A stretch of DNA of 64,000 bases from Pseudoalteromonas viridis (GCF_017742995.1 NZ_CP072425.1:2170001-2234000); one strand, 5' to 3'. Positions 1 through 8,920 are shown, counted from the first letter of the stretch. Program-made: numbers and translations. Notes: generated from the letters alone by a model not told the origin.

Positions 1-80
1 GTACCTTCGTTTGTCCGGGCAAATACGACTATGGATCAATCTTACGTGATTGCCTGACTACAATCGAGAAGGAAGGTTAA
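1..80 (+). CDS. nqrA: NqrA C-terminus (partial), Na+-translocating NADH:quinone reductase subunit A
   Basis: Only the last 25 codons are in the window, in the frame that starts at base 3 and stops with TAA at 78-80. The end reads [14 protein letters not shown] followed by TTIEKEG, which matches the usual C-terminus of NqrA. NqrA is the cytosolic, membrane-associated subunit of the sodium pump that oxidises NADH and reduces ubiquinone. The stop is one base from the nqrB start and AAGGAAGG lies just before it, so nqrA is the upstream member of the nqrABCDEF operon. The 5' part lies outside the window. Confidence 0.9.
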   Translation, partial: TFVCPGKYDYGSILRDCLTTIEKEG

Positions 81-81
81 A

Positions 82-1281
82 ATGGCCTTAAAGAAATTTT
101 TAGAAGACATTGAACCTCACTTTGAACCTGGCGGTAAACACGAAAAGTGGTATGCCCTGTACGAAGCAGTTGCAACTGTTTTCTACACGCCTGGTTATGT
201 CAACAAAGGCGGCACTCACGTACGTGATAATATCGACCTGAAACGCATCATGATCTTAGTTTGGATGGCGACATTCCCAGCTATGTTCTTTGGTATGTTC
301 AACATTGGTCACCAGGCAGCTATCGCGCTGGGCAATGGTTTTGAAATTGCAAACACTTGGCAGGCGGCACTTTTCCAGCTGTTTGGCGGTGAGCTTACGG
401 CCGACTCTGGCTGGGGTGCGAAGATGTTCTACGGGGCCTGTTTCTTCCTACCGATTTACGCGACAGTATTTGTTGTGGGTGGTTTCTGGGAAGTGTTGTT
501 TGCTTCAGTGCGTAAGCACGAAGTAAATGAAGGTTTCTTCGTAACATCAGTACTGTTTGCCCTGATCCTGCCTGCAACGATCCCGCTGTGGCAAGTTGCA
601 CTAGGTATCACCTTCGGTGTGGTAGTGGCAAAAGAAGTATTCGGTGGTACAGGCCGTAACTTCCTGAACCCGGCATTGGCTGGTCGTGCATTCCTGTTCT
701 TCGCATACCCAGGTGACATCTCAGGTGACACCGTGTGGACAGCGGTAGACTCTTTCTCAGGTGCAACTTACCTGGGTCAGGCTGCAACAGGCGCGCTTGA
801 TTATGACAACATGGTACTGTGGTGGAACGCATTCTACGGCTTTATTCAAGGTTCAGTAGGTGAGACTTCTACACTGGCTATCATGATTGGTGGTTTGTTC
901 CTGATTTATGTTCGCATCGCATCGTGGCGCATCGTCCTGGGTACTTTCCTGGGTATGGTTGTGATGTCTATGCTACTAAACATGATCGGCTCAGACACTA
1001 ACACAGTATTTGCTATGCCTTGGCACTGGCACTTAGTACTGGGTGGTTTTGCATTCGGTATGTTCTTCATGGCAACCGACCCGGTATCGGCGTCTTTCAC
1101 AGACAAAGGTAAGTGGGCATATGGTGCATTGATTGGTGTAATGGTTGTGCTTATCCGTGTTGTTAACCCGGCATACCCAGAAGGTATGATGTTGGCAATT
1201 CTATTCGCAAACCTGTTCGCACCACTTTTCGACCACATGGTTGTGCAGTCAAATGTGAAGAGGAGATTAGCACGTGTCTAG
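82..1281 (+). CDS. nqrB: Na+-translocating NADH:quinone reductase subunit B
   Basis: NqrB is the large membrane subunit of Na+-NQR. It carries a covalently bound FMN and, in the family, riboflavin, and takes part in sodium translocation in the inner membrane. The 399-residue protein has many hydrophobic helices. The flavinylation motif SGAT is visible at residues 226-229, with Thr229 the expected FMN attachment site made by ApbE, which is encoded just downstream. NPALAGRAF near residue 200 is typical of the NqrB/RnfD family. The ATG follows the nqrA stop by one base with a good Shine-Dalgarno (ggaagg). The 3' end overlaps nqrC by 8 bases, indicating translational coupling. Confidence 0.97.
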   Translation: MALKKFLEDIEPHFEPGGKHEKWYALYEAVATVFYTPGYVNKGGTHVRDNIDLKRIMILVWMATFPAMFFGMFNIGHQAAIALGNGFEIANTWQAALFQLFGGELTADSGWGAKMFYGACFFLPIYATVFVVGGFWEVLFASVRKHEVNEGFFVTSVLFALILPATIPLWQVALGITFGVVVAKEVFGGTGRNFLNPALAGRAFLFFAYPGDISGDTVWTAVDSFSGATYLGQAATGALDYDNMVLWWNAFYGFIQGSVGETSTLAIMIGGLFLIYVRIASWRIVLGTFLGMVVMSMLLNMIGSDTNTVFAMPWHWHLVLGGFAFGMFFMATDPVSASFTDKGKWAYGALIGVMVVLIRVVNPAYPEGMMLAILFANLFAPLFDHMVVQSNVKRRLARV

Positions 1282-2020
1282 TAACAATGAATCTATCGGC
1301 AAAACGCTAGGCGTTGTTGTTGGCCTATGTTTAGTGTGTGCGGTTGTCGTATCGTTTGCGGCAGTACAGCTTCGCCCACTACAGCAGGCAAACAAAATCG
1401 AAGACGTGCAGCGCAACATTTTGGCGGCTGCTGGCGTTGAGAACGTTGAAAACGTGTCAGAAACCTACAACCAAGTGATCGATGCACGCGTTGTAGACAT
1501 GAACACCGGTGAGTTTGTAGACACAGATCCTAACTCATTCGATTTCACTATGACTAAGTTCGATGCAGAGCGCAGTGTGGCACTTCCTAAAGAGGAAGAC
1601 GTTGCAGGCATTCAGCGTATGACGACTGAGTCTCCGGTTTACCTTGCAAAGAACAGCAACGGTAAATATGAGTCTGTGATCCTGCCAATTCAGGGTTATG
1701 GTCTTTGGGGTATCATGTATGGCTTCGTAGCATTGGATTTGGATGGTGAAACCATTCAGGCAATCAAATTCTACCAGCACACTGAAACTGCGGGTCTGGG
1801 TGGTGAAATCCAGAATCCTAAGTGGACTGCAACCTGGGAAGGCAAAAAGCTACCAATCGACGTAGTGAAAGGCACCGCAGGTAACGATGTGCATAAAGTA
1901 GATGGTCTGTCTGGTGCAACGTTAACGTCTAACGGTGTTGAAAATACATTTAAGTTCTGGACAGGCGACGATGCGTTTGGTCCATTCCTTGCGAAAGTAC
2001 GTGAAGGGGCATTGAACTAA
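1274..2020 (+). CDS. nqrC: Na+-translocating NADH:quinone reductase subunit C
   Basis: NqrC is the subunit with a single N-terminal membrane anchor and a periplasmic FMN domain. The anchor is residues 8-32. The flavinylation motif [10 protein letters not shown] lies near the C-terminus, with Thr216 the expected covalent FMN site. The start is GTG at 1274, inside the end of nqrB and preceded by AGGAGA; translation from there gives the family-typical beginning [11 protein letters not shown]. The length of 248 residues is slightly shorter than the Vibrio protein (about 257). Its last base is the first base of the nqrD ATG (TAATG overlap). Confidence 0.96.
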   Translation: MSSNNESIGKTLGVVVGLCLVCAVVVSFAAVQLRPLQQANKIEDVQRNILAAAGVENVENVSETYNQVIDARVVDMNTGEFVDTDPNSFDFTMTKFDAERSVALPKEEDVAGIQRMTTESPVYLAKNSNGKYESVILPIQGYGLWGIMYGFVALDLDGETIQAIKFYQHTETAGLGGEIQNPKWTATWEGKKLPIDVVKGTAGNDVHKVDGLSGATLTSNGVENTFKFWTGDDAFGPFLAKVREGALN

Positions 2021-2652
2021 TGGCAAACTCAAAAGAAATGAAGCAAGTCCTGTTTGGACCTGTCTTCGCAAATAACCCAATTGCACTGCAAGTACTGGGT
2101 ATCTGTTCTGCGCTGGCAGTAACATCAAGCCTGAAAAACGCACTGATTATGTCAATTGCATTGACTGTGGTAACTGCGTTCTCAAGCTTGTTCATCTCTA
2201 TGATCCGTAACCACATTCCGTCAAGTGTACGGATCATCGTTCAGATGACCATCATCGCGTCTCTGGTTATCGTTGTTGACCAGGTACTTCAGGCATTTGT
2301 GTATGCCACGGCAAAAGAACTGACGGTATTCGTTGGTCTGATCATTACCAACTGTATCGTAATGGGTCGTGCAGAAGCCTACGCAATGAAGTCGCCACCT
2401 CTGATGTCATTCCTGGATGGTATCGGTAACGGTCTTGGTTACTCAGTTGTCCTGATCGCGATTGGCTTTGTACGTGAGCTGTTCGGTGCTGGTGCACTGT
2501 TCGGTGTTGAAATACTGCCACTGATCTCTAACGGCGGTTGGTACCAGCCTATGGGTCTGTTGGTTATGCCATTTAGCTCGTTCTTCCTGGTAGGTGCATT
2601 CATCTGGGCACTACGTACCTGGAAGAAAGACCAAGTAGAAGCTAAGGCATAA
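2020..2652 (+). CDS. nqrD: Na+-translocating NADH:quinone reductase subunit D
   Basis: NqrD is a hydrophobic inner-membrane subunit that, with NqrE, forms the pseudo-symmetric membrane core coordinating a [2Fe-2S] centre. The 210-residue protein has about six hydrophobic helices and the conserved stretch [17 protein letters not shown]. The cysteine in TNCIVMGR corresponds to the conserved Cys of the NqrD/RnfE family, and [12 protein letters not shown] is also typical. It overlaps nqrC by one base and is 10 bases from nqrE, so it belongs to the same transcript. Confidence 0.97.
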   Translation: MANSKEMKQVLFGPVFANNPIALQVLGICSALAVTSSLKNALIMSIALTVVTAFSSLFISMIRNHIPSSVRIIVQMTIIASLVIVVDQVLQAFVYATAKELTVFVGLIITNCIVMGRAEAYAMKSPPLMSFLDGIGNGLGYSVVLIAIGFVRELFGAGALFGVEILPLISNGGWYQPMGLLVMPFSSFFLVGAFIWALRTWKKDQVEAKA

Positions 2653-2662
2653 GGGGAGAGAG

Positions 2663-3271
2663 ATGGAACATTATCTTAGTTTATTTGTAAAAGCGGTTTT
2701 CGTTGAAAACTTAGCGCTATCTTTCTTCCTGGGGATGTGTACTTTCCTGGCGGTATCTAAGAAAGTAACTACCTCATTCGGTCTGGGTGTTGCGGTAATC
2801 TTCGTACTGGGCGTTGCTGTACCAGTCAACAACGTGGTTTATCACGCTATCCTGGCACCGGGCGCACTTGAGTGGTTAGGTTTCCCAGAAGCTGACTTAA
2901 GCTTCCTGAAGTTTCTGACATTTATCGGTGTAATCGCGGCACTTGTACAGATCCTTGAAATGACACTGGACAAGTTCTTCCCGGCACTTTACAACGCTCT
3001 GGGTATCTTCCTGCCTTTGATCACAGTTAACTGTGCAATCTTTGGTGCGGTATCCTTCATGGTTGAGCGTAACCTGAACTTTGGTGAGTCAGTGGTCTTT
3101 GGCTTAGGTTCTGGTGTGGGCTGGGCGCTTGCTATCGTATTGTTAGCAGGTCTTCGCGAGAAAATGAAGTATGCTGATATTCCTGATGGTTTACGTGGTC
3201 TGGGTATTACCTTTATCACGGTAGGTCTGATGGGCTTTGGCTTCCTGTCATTCTCTGGTATTTCACTTTAA
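2663..3271 (+). CDS. nqrE: Na+-translocating NADH:quinone reductase subunit E
   Basis: NqrE is the partner of NqrD in the membrane core. The 202-residue product begins [20 protein letters not shown], typical of the NqrE/RnfA family, and contains [13 protein letters not shown] with the conserved core cysteine. Six hydrophobic helices are apparent. The Shine-Dalgarno ggggagagag precedes the ATG. It lies between nqrD and nqrF with gaps of 10 and 20 bases. Confidence 0.97.
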   Translation: MEHYLSLFVKAVFVENLALSFFLGMCTFLAVSKKVTTSFGLGVAVIFVLGVAVPVNNVVYHAILAPGALEWLGFPEADLSFLKFLTFIGVIAALVQILEMTLDKFFPALYNALGIFLPLITVNCAIFGAVSFMVERNLNFGESVVFGLGSGVGWALAIVLLAGLREKMKYADIPDGLRGLGITFITVGLMGFGFLSFSGISL

Positions 3272-3291
3272 GGTAGCGAGGAAACTATACG

Positions 3292-4518
3292 ATGGAAACT
3301 ATTGTATTAGGTGTAAGTATGTTCATCGCTATCGTTGTGGTGTTGGTACTTATCATCATTGCAGCGAAATCTAAGCTGGTACCTAGCGGTGACATCATGA
3401 TCGGCATTAATGGCGATCCTGAAAAAGCAATTAAATCTGCACCAGGCGGTAAGCTGTTAGGCGCACTGGCTGATGCTGGCATCTTCATTTCATCTGCCTG
3501 TGGTGGTGGTGGTTCATGCGGTCAGTGTCGCGTCCACGTTCACTCTGGTGGTGGTGACATTTTGCCAACTGAACTTGATCACATCACTAAAGGTGAAGCC
3601 CGTGAAGGCTGTCGTCTGGCGTGTCAGGTTGCTGTTAAAACAGACATGGAGATTGAAGTTGAAGATTCAATCTTCGGTGTGAAGAAGTGGGAATGTACTG
3701 TTATCTCTAATGATAACAAAGCAACCTTCATCAAAGAGCTTAAACTGGCTATTCCTGACGGTGAGGTTGTACCTTTCCGCGCGGGTGGTTATATCCAGAT
3801 TGAAGCGCCTGCACACCATGTTAAGTACGCAGACTTTGATATTCCTGAAGAATATCGTCCGGACTGGGAGCGTTTTGGCTTCTTCAAGCTGGAGTCTAAA
3901 GTGGACGAAGAAACGATCCGTGCATACTCAATGGCGAACTACCCAGAAGAGTACGGCATCATCATGCTGAACGTACGTATCGCAACTCCGCCGCCTAATA
4001 ACCTGAGCCTGCCTTGTGGTAAGATGTCATCGTACATCTGGTCACTGAAAGAAGGCGACAAAGTTACTATTTCTGGCCCATTCGGTGAATTCTTCGCGAA
4101 AGACACTGATGCAGAAATGGTCTTTGTTGGTGGTGGTGCGGGTATGGCACCAATGCGTTCACACATTTTCGATCAGCTTAAGCGTCTTAACTCTGATCGT
4201 AAGATGTCTTTCTGGTACGGTGCACGTTCTAAGCGTGAAATGTTCTACGTGGAAGACTTCGACGGCCTACAGGCTGATAATGATAACTTCCAGTGGCATG
4301 TTGCACTTTCTGATCCTCAACCTGAGGATAACTGGGAAGGCTACACAGGCTTCATTCACAACGTACTTTATGAAAACTATCTGAAAGATCATGAAGCACC
4401 AGAAGACTGTGAGTTCTACATGTGTGGACCTCCGATGATGAACGCGGCGGTTATCAACATGCTGAAAGATCTGGGTGTTGAAGATGAAAACATCCTGCTC
4501 GATGACTTCGGTGGTTAA
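3292..4518 (+). CDS. nqrF: Na+-translocating NADH:quinone reductase subunit F
   Basis: NqrF is the electron-input subunit: it oxidises NADH with FAD and passes electrons to a plant-ferredoxin-type [2Fe-2S] cluster. Order of parts: N-terminal membrane helix (residues 4-24); ferredoxin domain with cluster ligands Cys70, Cys76, Cys79 and Cys111; FAD domain with [13 protein letters not shown] domain with [12 protein letters not shown] and the C-terminal [11 protein letters not shown]. The length of 408 is normal. It is the last gene of the nqr operon: a strong intrinsic terminator starts 45 bases after its stop. Confidence 0.98.
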   Translation: METIVLGVSMFIAIVVVLVLIIIAAKSKLVPSGDIMIGINGDPEKAIKSAPGGKLLGALADAGIFISSACGGGGSCGQCRVHVHSGGGDILPTELDHITKGEAREGCRLACQVAVKTDMEIEVEDSIFGVKKWECTVISNDNKATFIKELKLAIPDGEVVPFRAGGYIQIEAPAHHVKYADFDIPEEYRPDWERFGFFKLESKVDEETIRAYSMANYPEEYGIIMLNVRIATPPPNNLSLPCGKMSSYIWSLKEGDKVTISGPFGEFFAKDTDAEMVFVGGGAGMAPMRSHIFDQLKRLNSDRKMSFWYGARSKREMFYVEDFDGLQADNDNFQWHVALSDPQPEDNWEGYTGFIHNVLYENYLKDHEAPEDCEFYMCGPPMMNAAVINMLKDLGVEDENILLDDFGG

Positions 4519-4562
4519 GCTGAAATACATATGATCTTAAAGTGGTTTTTAAGATAAAATAG

Positions 4563-4597
4563 AAGCCCCTTAGCAGTTATGCTGAGGGGCTTTTTTT
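4563..4597 (+). terminator. Intrinsic terminator of the nqr operon
   Basis: The stem AGCCCCT...AGGGGCT (4564-4570 with 4585-4591) has a further AGC/GCT pairing inside the loop and runs into seven T residues at 4591-4597. It lies 45 bases past nqrF. It separates nqrABCDEF from apbE, which must then be read by read-through or from its own promoter. Confidence 0.93.
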
Positions 4598-4658
4598 ATG
4601 GGTAATGCTCCGCACCAGGCGGGGGTTACTGGCAATTGAAATACAAGGGATGACACTG

Positions 4659-5678
4659 ATGCTAGCAAAGAGCCAGTTTTGTTTAGTTTTTTTATTGAGC
4701 ATGCTGCTTGTGGCATGTGGCCAGGCAAATAAACCAGCAGAGCCCATTGTGCTACAGGGTAGTACGATGGGCACAACCTACAATATCAAAGCGTTTGCAG
4801 AGAACACCACACTGACAGAAGCGCAGTTACATACAGACGTAGAAGCGGCACTGAAAGCGGTGAACCAGTCTATGTCGACCTATATACCGGATTCTGAAAT
4901 CAACCAGTTTAACCGTCTGGCTGCTAACCAGGTCATGCCTGTCAGTGAGGACTTCAGAAAAGTGGTGGCTGAGTCCATTCGTCTGGGTCAGTCTACAGAA
5001 ACCCTGGATGTAACTATGGGACCGCTTATTGATTTATGGGGGTTTGGCCCGGACAAACGCCCGACCAAGCGACCTTCCGATCAACAGCTGGCGCAGATGC
5101 GCGAGGAAATTGGACTGGATAAGCTCATTTTAACCGATGCGGGCCTGGCAAAAACTCTGGACCACCTGGAGCTGTCTTTTTCAGCAACCGCAAAGGGCTA
5201 TGGCATAGACAAAGTGGCCGAACTCATCGAGTCTCACGGTATCACTAACTATATGGTGGAGATTGGTGGCGAGCTGAGATTATCGGGTACTAAGCCGGGT
5301 GATGAGCCCTGGCGCATCGCTATTGAGAAGCCGGATGCACCGGTTGGACAACGACAAATTCACAAAGTGATTGAGCCGGGTAAGAATAGTGTGGCGACGT
5401 CAGGCGATTATCGTATTTTTTATGAAATGGATGGTGAGACTTTTACCCACCTGATCGATCCGGGTACGGGTAAACCTGTCAAACACGATCTGGTGTCTGT
5501 GACGGTATTACACCCTTCTGCGATGACAGCCGATGGACTCGCGACAGCGCTAACCGTGATGGGGACTGAACGCGCCAGAGCCTACGCCGAGCTACACGAC
5601 TTAGCGGTCTACTTGATCAGCAAAAGTGATGACGGTCTGAAGGTGTATGCCAGCAGCGCATTCAAGCCTTATTTATAA
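4659..5678 (+). CDS. apbE: FAD:protein FMN transferase (lipoprotein)
   Basis: ApbE moves FMN from FAD onto threonine residues of proteins, here most likely NqrB and NqrC made by the preceding operon. The start at 4659 is preferred: AAGGGA sits 8 bases upstream, and translation gives a short lipoprotein signal ending in LLVACG, so the mature protein is a membrane-anchored periplasmic lipoprotein of 339 codons. Upstream in-frame ATGs at 4605 and 4650 exist but are less well placed. Family motifs are present: GSTMGTTYNI, SATAKGYGIDKVAE, GGELRLSG, HLIDPGTGKPV and TADGLATAL. The short gap to nqrM suggests co-function in Na+-NQR maturation. Confidence 0.95.
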   Translation: MLAKSQFCLVFLLSMLLVACGQANKPAEPIVLQGSTMGTTYNIKAFAENTTLTEAQLHTDVEAALKAVNQSMSTYIPDSEINQFNRLAANQVMPVSEDFRKVVAESIRLGQSTETLDVTMGPLIDLWGFGPDKRPTKRPSDQQLAQMREEIGLDKLILTDAGLAKTLDHLELSFSATAKGYGIDKVAELIESHGITNYMVEIGGELRLSGTKPGDEPWRIAIEKPDAPVGQRQIHKVIEPGKNSVATSGDYRIFYEMDGETFTHLIDPGTGKPVKHDLVSVTVLHPSAMTADGLATALTVMGTERARAYAELHDLAVYLISKSDDGLKVYASSAFKPYL

Positions 5679-5699
5679 GCGGATCTGCGTTGCGAACGT

Positions 5700-5728
5700 T
5701 TCAACTTAAGCGCGTTTAGTTATATAAT
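5700..5728 (+). promoter_or_regulatory. Candidate sigma-70 promoter in front of nqrM
   Basis: TTCAAC at 5700-5705 and a perfect TATAAT at 5723-5728 are separated by 17 bases, 60 bases before the nqrM start. The -10 matches consensus exactly and the -35 in four of six positions. It implies that nqrM can be expressed independently of apbE. Confidence 0.6.
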
Positions 5729-5787
5729 GAGCACAATTCACCGTCACACATCCACACCTGTGGATGAATATGCAAAAGGGGCCTGAG

Positions 5788-6000
5788 ATGTCACTATTTT
5801 TACTTACCTTCGGATTGCTGTTGTTGATCGCCGTTGCAATGGCGGTAGGCGTTATAGTACAGAAGAAATCAATGGCCAGTAGTTGTGGTGGACTGGGCTC
5901 CATGGGCATCGACAAGATCTGTGATTGTGACGATCCGTGCGACAAGCGTAAGAAGCGTCTTAAGAAAGAGCAAATGTGGAAAGAGAATCAGATTCTTTAA
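5788..6000 (+). CDS. nqrM: Na+-NQR maturation protein NqrM (DUF539)
   Basis: NqrM is a small membrane-anchored protein needed for Na+-NQR maturation, proposed to deliver iron to the NqrD/NqrE cluster. The start at 5788 follows AAAAGGGG by 6 bases and gives the family-typical MSLFLLTFG beginning; an in-frame ATG at 5764 would add 8 residues with no family support. One N-terminal membrane helix (residues 3-24) is followed by four cysteines (33, 45, 47 and 51) in SSCGGLG and ICDCDDPCDKRKK, the pattern known for NqrM. It has its own promoter-like sequence and terminator. Confidence 0.94.
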   Translation: MSLFLLTFGLLLLIAVAMAVGVIVQKKSMASSCGGLGSMGIDKICDCDDPCDKRKKRLKKEQMWKENQIL

Positions 6001-6015
6001 TCCGCTGCTTTCACC

Positions 6016-6043
6016 AAAAACGCAAGCTCAGGCTTGCGTTTTT
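6016..6043 (+). terminator. Intrinsic terminator after nqrM
   Basis: The stem CGCAAGC/GCTTGCG (6021-6027 with 6032-6038) has a TCAG loop and is flanked by an A-run on the left and a T-run on the right, so it could act in both directions. It lies 15 bases past the nqrM stop. Confidence 0.85.
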
Positions 6044-6078
6044 GCGTTTCAGGCCCCGAATAACAGAGCCCTAACCCA

Positions 6079-6678
6079 ATGCAACAAACCTTGTATTTTA
6101 TTCGCCATGGTGAGCCGCTTGAAACCGGTCGATTGCTTGGGCGCACAGATTTGCCGGCAAGCATATCGGGTAATGAACAGGTGTATGCCCAACTGCAGGC
6201 TTGTGATGCCATTTCACAGGTGATTAGTTCTCCGCTGCAGCGATGCCAGACTGTGGCGCGCGCGTTTTGTGAATCAGCTGGTTTGACATTACAGGTTGAC
6301 CCCAGGCTCAGTGAAATGGATTTTGGCGACTGGGATGGACAAAGCTATGAGGTGCTCTGGCAGTCAACGCAGTCGCCCGGTATAGGGGATTTCTGGCAGA
6401 GCCCGTGGCAGCATACGCCACCTAACGGTGAACCGATGTCAGTATTTCATATGCGCTTAAGTGACTGGTGGCAGCAGTTTACGACAACGGCCTCACCCCA
6501 GAACACCGCCATTGTCACCCATGCGGGCGTGATTAAACAATTGCTGGCAACCTGGTTAGGCTTGCCTGAGGGCTTTGATACGCATTTATCTCGGCTGGAG
6601 ATAGGCTATGCCAAAGTGATTAAAGTAACCGTCTTTTATGATGACACCGGTCGTGCCTGGCCGAAAGTTGTGTTTTAG
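6079..6678 (+). CDS. cobC: Histidine phosphatase, probable alpha-ribazole phosphatase
   Basis: The 199-residue protein belongs to the histidine phosphatase (phosphoglycerate mutase-like) superfamily. The phospho-acceptor motif is FIRHGEP near the N-terminus, the second core SSPLQRCQTVARAF follows around residue 55, EMDFGDWDG around residue 83, and VTHAGV carries the C-terminal catalytic His. In a B12 context the expected role is dephosphorylation of alpha-ribazole-5'-phosphate or adenosylcobalamin-5'-phosphate in nucleotide-loop assembly. It sits immediately upstream of the cobalamin riboswitch and operon on the same strand, which supports this assignment, but sequence alone does not exclude a general phosphatase. 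No strong Shine-Dalgarno precedes the ATG. Confidence 0.8.
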   Translation: MQQTLYFIRHGEPLETGRLLGRTDLPASISGNEQVYAQLQACDAISQVISSPLQRCQTVARAFCESAGLTLQVDPRLSEMDFGDWDGQSYEVLWQSTQSPGIGDFWQSPWQHTPPNGEPMSVFHMRLSDWWQQFTTTASPQNTAIVTHAGVIKQLLATWLGLPEGFDTHLSRLEIGYAKVIKVTVFYDDTGRAWPKVVF

Positions 6679-6720
6679 ACGTCTGGACTTCATAATAGGC
6701 GTTAAATCTAGAATCGTATT

Positions 6721-7025
6721 GTATTGGCAGTCATTGGGAATGAGGTGTAAACCCTCAGCTGTCCCCGCAACTGTAACGGACTTTTATACCAACTTGCTTA
6801 ATTAAGTGTTCTATTTTGAGGCGAGAAAATAGGGTCGATAACACCGCTCACGCGTCCTGCTATCGCTGAGGCACCTATGTCCATATAGGCGAGGCAAAAA
6901 TTTTGCTATTTAGTTGTTCTAAATGAAAAATTTTTAACGCCGTTAGCGTCATATTTGCTCCGTCAAATTGAACAGGTATTAAGTGAAATTGGTATTAGTC
7001 TGAAGCCAGATACCAAGGCCAATAC
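6721..7025 (+). ncRNA. Cobalamin riboswitch aptamer, split by an inserted repeat
   Basis: The 5' half holds GGGAA, the GGTGTAAACC hairpin region and the diagnostic CCCCGCAACTGTAA near 6762-6775. The 3' half holds GAAGCCAGATACC near 7002-7014. The two halves are closed by GTATTGG (6721-6727) pairing perfectly with CCAATAC (7019-7025), and an inner stem CGGACT/AGTCTG flanks the gap. Between the halves sits a 208-bp inverted-repeat element. Cobalamin riboswitches repress B12 transport and synthesis genes when the ligand is bound, and the following genes are exactly these. Whether the interrupted aptamer still works cannot be read from sequence. Confidence 0.88.
6787..6994 (+). mobile_element. 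MITE-like terminal-inverted-repeat element inside the riboswitch
   Basis: The left end TACCAACTTGCTTAATTAAG and the reverse complement of the right end (TACCAATTTCACTTAATACC) are imperfect inverted repeats; the similarity continues into TGTTC and a following ATTTTGA/ATTTGA. The element is flanked by TTA on both sides (6784-6786 and 6995-6997), consistent with a 3-bp target duplication. There is no coding capacity, and internal AT-rich arms can fold back. Size, ends and lack of an ORF suggest a non-autonomous miniature element moved by a transposase elsewhere. No second copy was seen in this window. Confidence 0.72.
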
Positions 7026-7029
7026 CTAC

Positions 7030-7087
7030 ACTTAAGCGGGCGCACTTAAGTCAGTACAGAAGGCCAGTCGTAGCAATACGAGTGGCC
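7030..7087 (+). promoter_or_regulatory. Candidate expression-platform hairpins between riboswitch and btuD
   Basis: Two hairpins follow the aptamer: ACTTAAG/CTTAAGT (7030-7036 with 7045-7051), and a longer one pairing GGCCA plus TCGTA (7062-7072) with TACGA plus TGGCC (7077-7087) around a GCAA tetraloop. The btuD Shine-Dalgarno (GAGG, 7110-7113) lies 23 bases downstream, and no T-run follows either hairpin. Control is therefore more likely translational than by intrinsic termination. Confidence 0.5.
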
Positions 7088-7117
7088 AGCTCTGCTGCCG
7101 TCCGTATTTGAGGCGGT

Positions 7118-7915
7118 ATGAGTTCACCACAAATCTCCGTGCACAACCTGAGCCTGAACCTCGGCAACAAGCCTGTGCTGAGCGGATTAAATTTTGCTAT
7201 TGCGCGCGGTCAGTTTATTGGTCTGATTGGGCCAAACGGGGCGGGAAAATCCAGCTTATTACGCTGTTTGTATCGCTACTGGGATCAGACTGAAGGCGAA
7301 ATTCACTATGCGGGTAAACCTGTGTCTGACTATCCGCGCCGGGCTTATGCGCGTCAGGTTGCGGTTGTTTTACAGGAGATCCCCAGTCAGTTTAACCTGG
7401 CGCTGTTTGAGGTGGTGGCCATGGGCGTCACACCACATAAAACCCTCTTTAGCACAGTCAATACCGACGATAAACAGCGTATTTTAGAAGCCATTGAGCG
7501 TGTGGGCCTGAGCCACAAGGCGCAGCAGCAGTTTGATTCTCTTTCTGGGGGCGAAAAGCAACGGGCGATGATAGCCCGGGCCATGGTTCAGCAACCTGAG
7601 TTGTTAATCATGGACGAGCCAACCAGCCATCTCGATGTGAAATACCAGATCCAAATCATGGAGCTGGCTAAAGCCATGGGGGTGACTGTGATTGCTTCTT
7701 TTCATGACCTAAACCTGGCGGCTGCGCTCAGCGATGAGTTGCTGGTACTGGCACAAGGTAAGCTGGTGTCTCAGGGCACACCTCTGGATATCATAACCCC
7801 CGACTTACTCAGCGACATTTTTGGGGTGTGTGCCGAAGTAGAAACGGTAGCCGGACTCCACAGCAGCGCACCGGGTGTGCCCCACATTCGTTATCATTAT
7901 GGGTATCAGCTATGA
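7118..7915 (+). CDS. btuD: ABC transporter ATP-binding protein, vitamin B12 uptake
   Basis: This is the ATPase of a BtuCDF-type importer. Walker A is GPNGAGKSS (about residue 37), the signature is LSGGEKQRAMIARA, and Walker B is LLIMDEPTSHLD with an FHDLNLAA H-loop, the arrangement of FecE/BtuD/HmuV-type ATPases. The length of 265 is normal. The ATG at 7118 follows GAGG by 4 bases. It is the first gene after the cobalamin riboswitch and overlaps the permease gene by ATGA. Close relatives move haem or ferric siderophores, so the B12 assignment rests on the riboswitch and the cob neighbours. Confidence 0.9.
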   Translation: MSSPQISVHNLSLNLGNKPVLSGLNFAIARGQFIGLIGPNGAGKSSLLRCLYRYWDQTEGEIHYAGKPVSDYPRRAYARQVAVVLQEIPSQFNLALFEVVAMGVTPHKTLFSTVNTDDKQRILEAIERVGLSHKAQQQFDSLSGGEKQRAMIARAMVQQPELLIMDEPTSHLDVKYQIQIMELAKAMGVTVIASFHDLNLAAALSDELLVLAQGKLVSQGTPLDIITPDLLSDIFGVCAEVETVAGLHSSAPGVPHIRYHYGYQL

Positions 7916-8904
7916 AGGTTTTACTGATACTGGGTCTCATTTTGGCCTGCATGTTCAGCCTGCTCAGTGCGCTGTCTGTCGGCGCTGTTTCTCTGAGCTG
8001 GGGTGAAGTCTGGCAGGCTCTGAGTAACTATGACAGCAGCATATTGAACCAAAAAATTGTGGTAGAGCTGCGATTACCCCGCACCTTGCTGGCATTCTTC
8101 GCCGGTGCCGGGCTGGCCATTGCCGGGCTCATTCTGCAAACGGTCACCCGAAATCCATTGGCCGATCCTTACTTATTTGGCATCTCCTCTGGCGCCTCAT
8201 TTGGAGTGGTGTTGCTGGTAGCACTGTTTGGTGTGCAAAGTACGCTGGCGTTGTCTGGTGCCGCGTTTGCGGGCAGCGCCGTGGCAATGAGTTTGTTGCT
8301 GCTGATTGCCTTTCACAAAGGCACCGCCCTGGTTGAAAACATGTTGTTGTCTGGTGTCGCTTTGACCTTTTTATTCTCTGCCTTTACCAGTTTGCTGTTG
8401 TACTGGAGCGATCCGCAGGCCATCAGCGCGATTATATTCTGGAGCCTGGGTAGTTTCAGCCGCGCAGACTGGCAATGGTTGTGGTTACCCGCTTTGGTTG
8501 TCTCGCTGGGGTGTACCCTCATGCTGTTAATGCGCCGCAGCCTGAATGCCTTGCTGGTTGGAGATGAGAGCGCGGTAACACTGGGTGTGAATGTCCAGCG
8601 CCTCAGGCTGGGCATGTTAATTTTGGCATCGATGTTAACGGCCGTGATTGTCGCGGCCTGCGGTGGCGTCGGCTTTGTGGGCCTGATGATCCCCCATATC
8701 GTGCGCTTTTTTATCTCTCAAGTTCGCACTGCGGGTATGTTAGCGACGGCCTTATCAGGTGGACTCATGATGTTGTGGGTCGATGTACTCGCTCGTACCC
8801 TGATAGACAATCAGGAGCTGCCGATTGGGGTGATCACCTCAGCGATTGGCAGCGTGTTTTTCTTATCGCTGTTAATCGCCAAAAAGCGCGCCGCCAGCAT
8901 CTGA
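7912..8904 (+). CDS. btuC: ABC transporter permease, vitamin B12 uptake
   Basis: This is the membrane subunit of the cobalamin importer, FecCD/BtuC family. The 330-residue form starting at 7912 uses the ATGA overlap with the ATPase gene and begins directly with a hydrophobic helix; a longer reading from 7828 would lie within btuD and is not convincing. Family motifs include LRLPRTLLAFFAGAGLAIAG, NPLADPYLFGISSGASFG, and GGVGFVGLMIPHIVRF, the cytoplasmic loop that contacts the ATPase. About ten membrane helices are apparent. Confidence 0.93.
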   Translation: MKVLLILGLILACMFSLLSALSVGAVSLSWGEVWQALSNYDSSILNQKIVVELRLPRTLLAFFAGAGLAIAGLILQTVTRNPLADPYLFGISSGASFGVVLLVALFGVQSTLALSGAAFAGSAVAMSLLLLIAFHKGTALVENMLLSGVALTFLFSAFTSLLLYWSDPQAISAIIFWSLGSFSRADWQWLWLPALVVSLGCTLMLLMRRSLNALLVGDESAVTLGVNVQRLRLGMLILASMLTAVIVAACGGVGFVGLMIPHIVRFFISQVRTAGMLATALSGGLMMLWVDVLARTLIDNQELPIGVITSAIGSVFFLSLLIAKKRAASI

Positions 8905-8920
8905 TCTAACCGGAGACTTT

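Noticed and set aside
6787..6994. The inserted segment as a normal peripheral arm of the cobalamin riboswitch
   Set aside because: About 208 bases with transposon-like inverted ends and a 3-bp direct repeat is far longer than usual peripheral arms; kept as an insertion pending comparison with relatives.
7828..7911. Extended N-terminus of btuC
   Set aside because: The 28 extra codons lie inside btuD in another frame; the ATGA overlap start gives the family-typical N-terminus.
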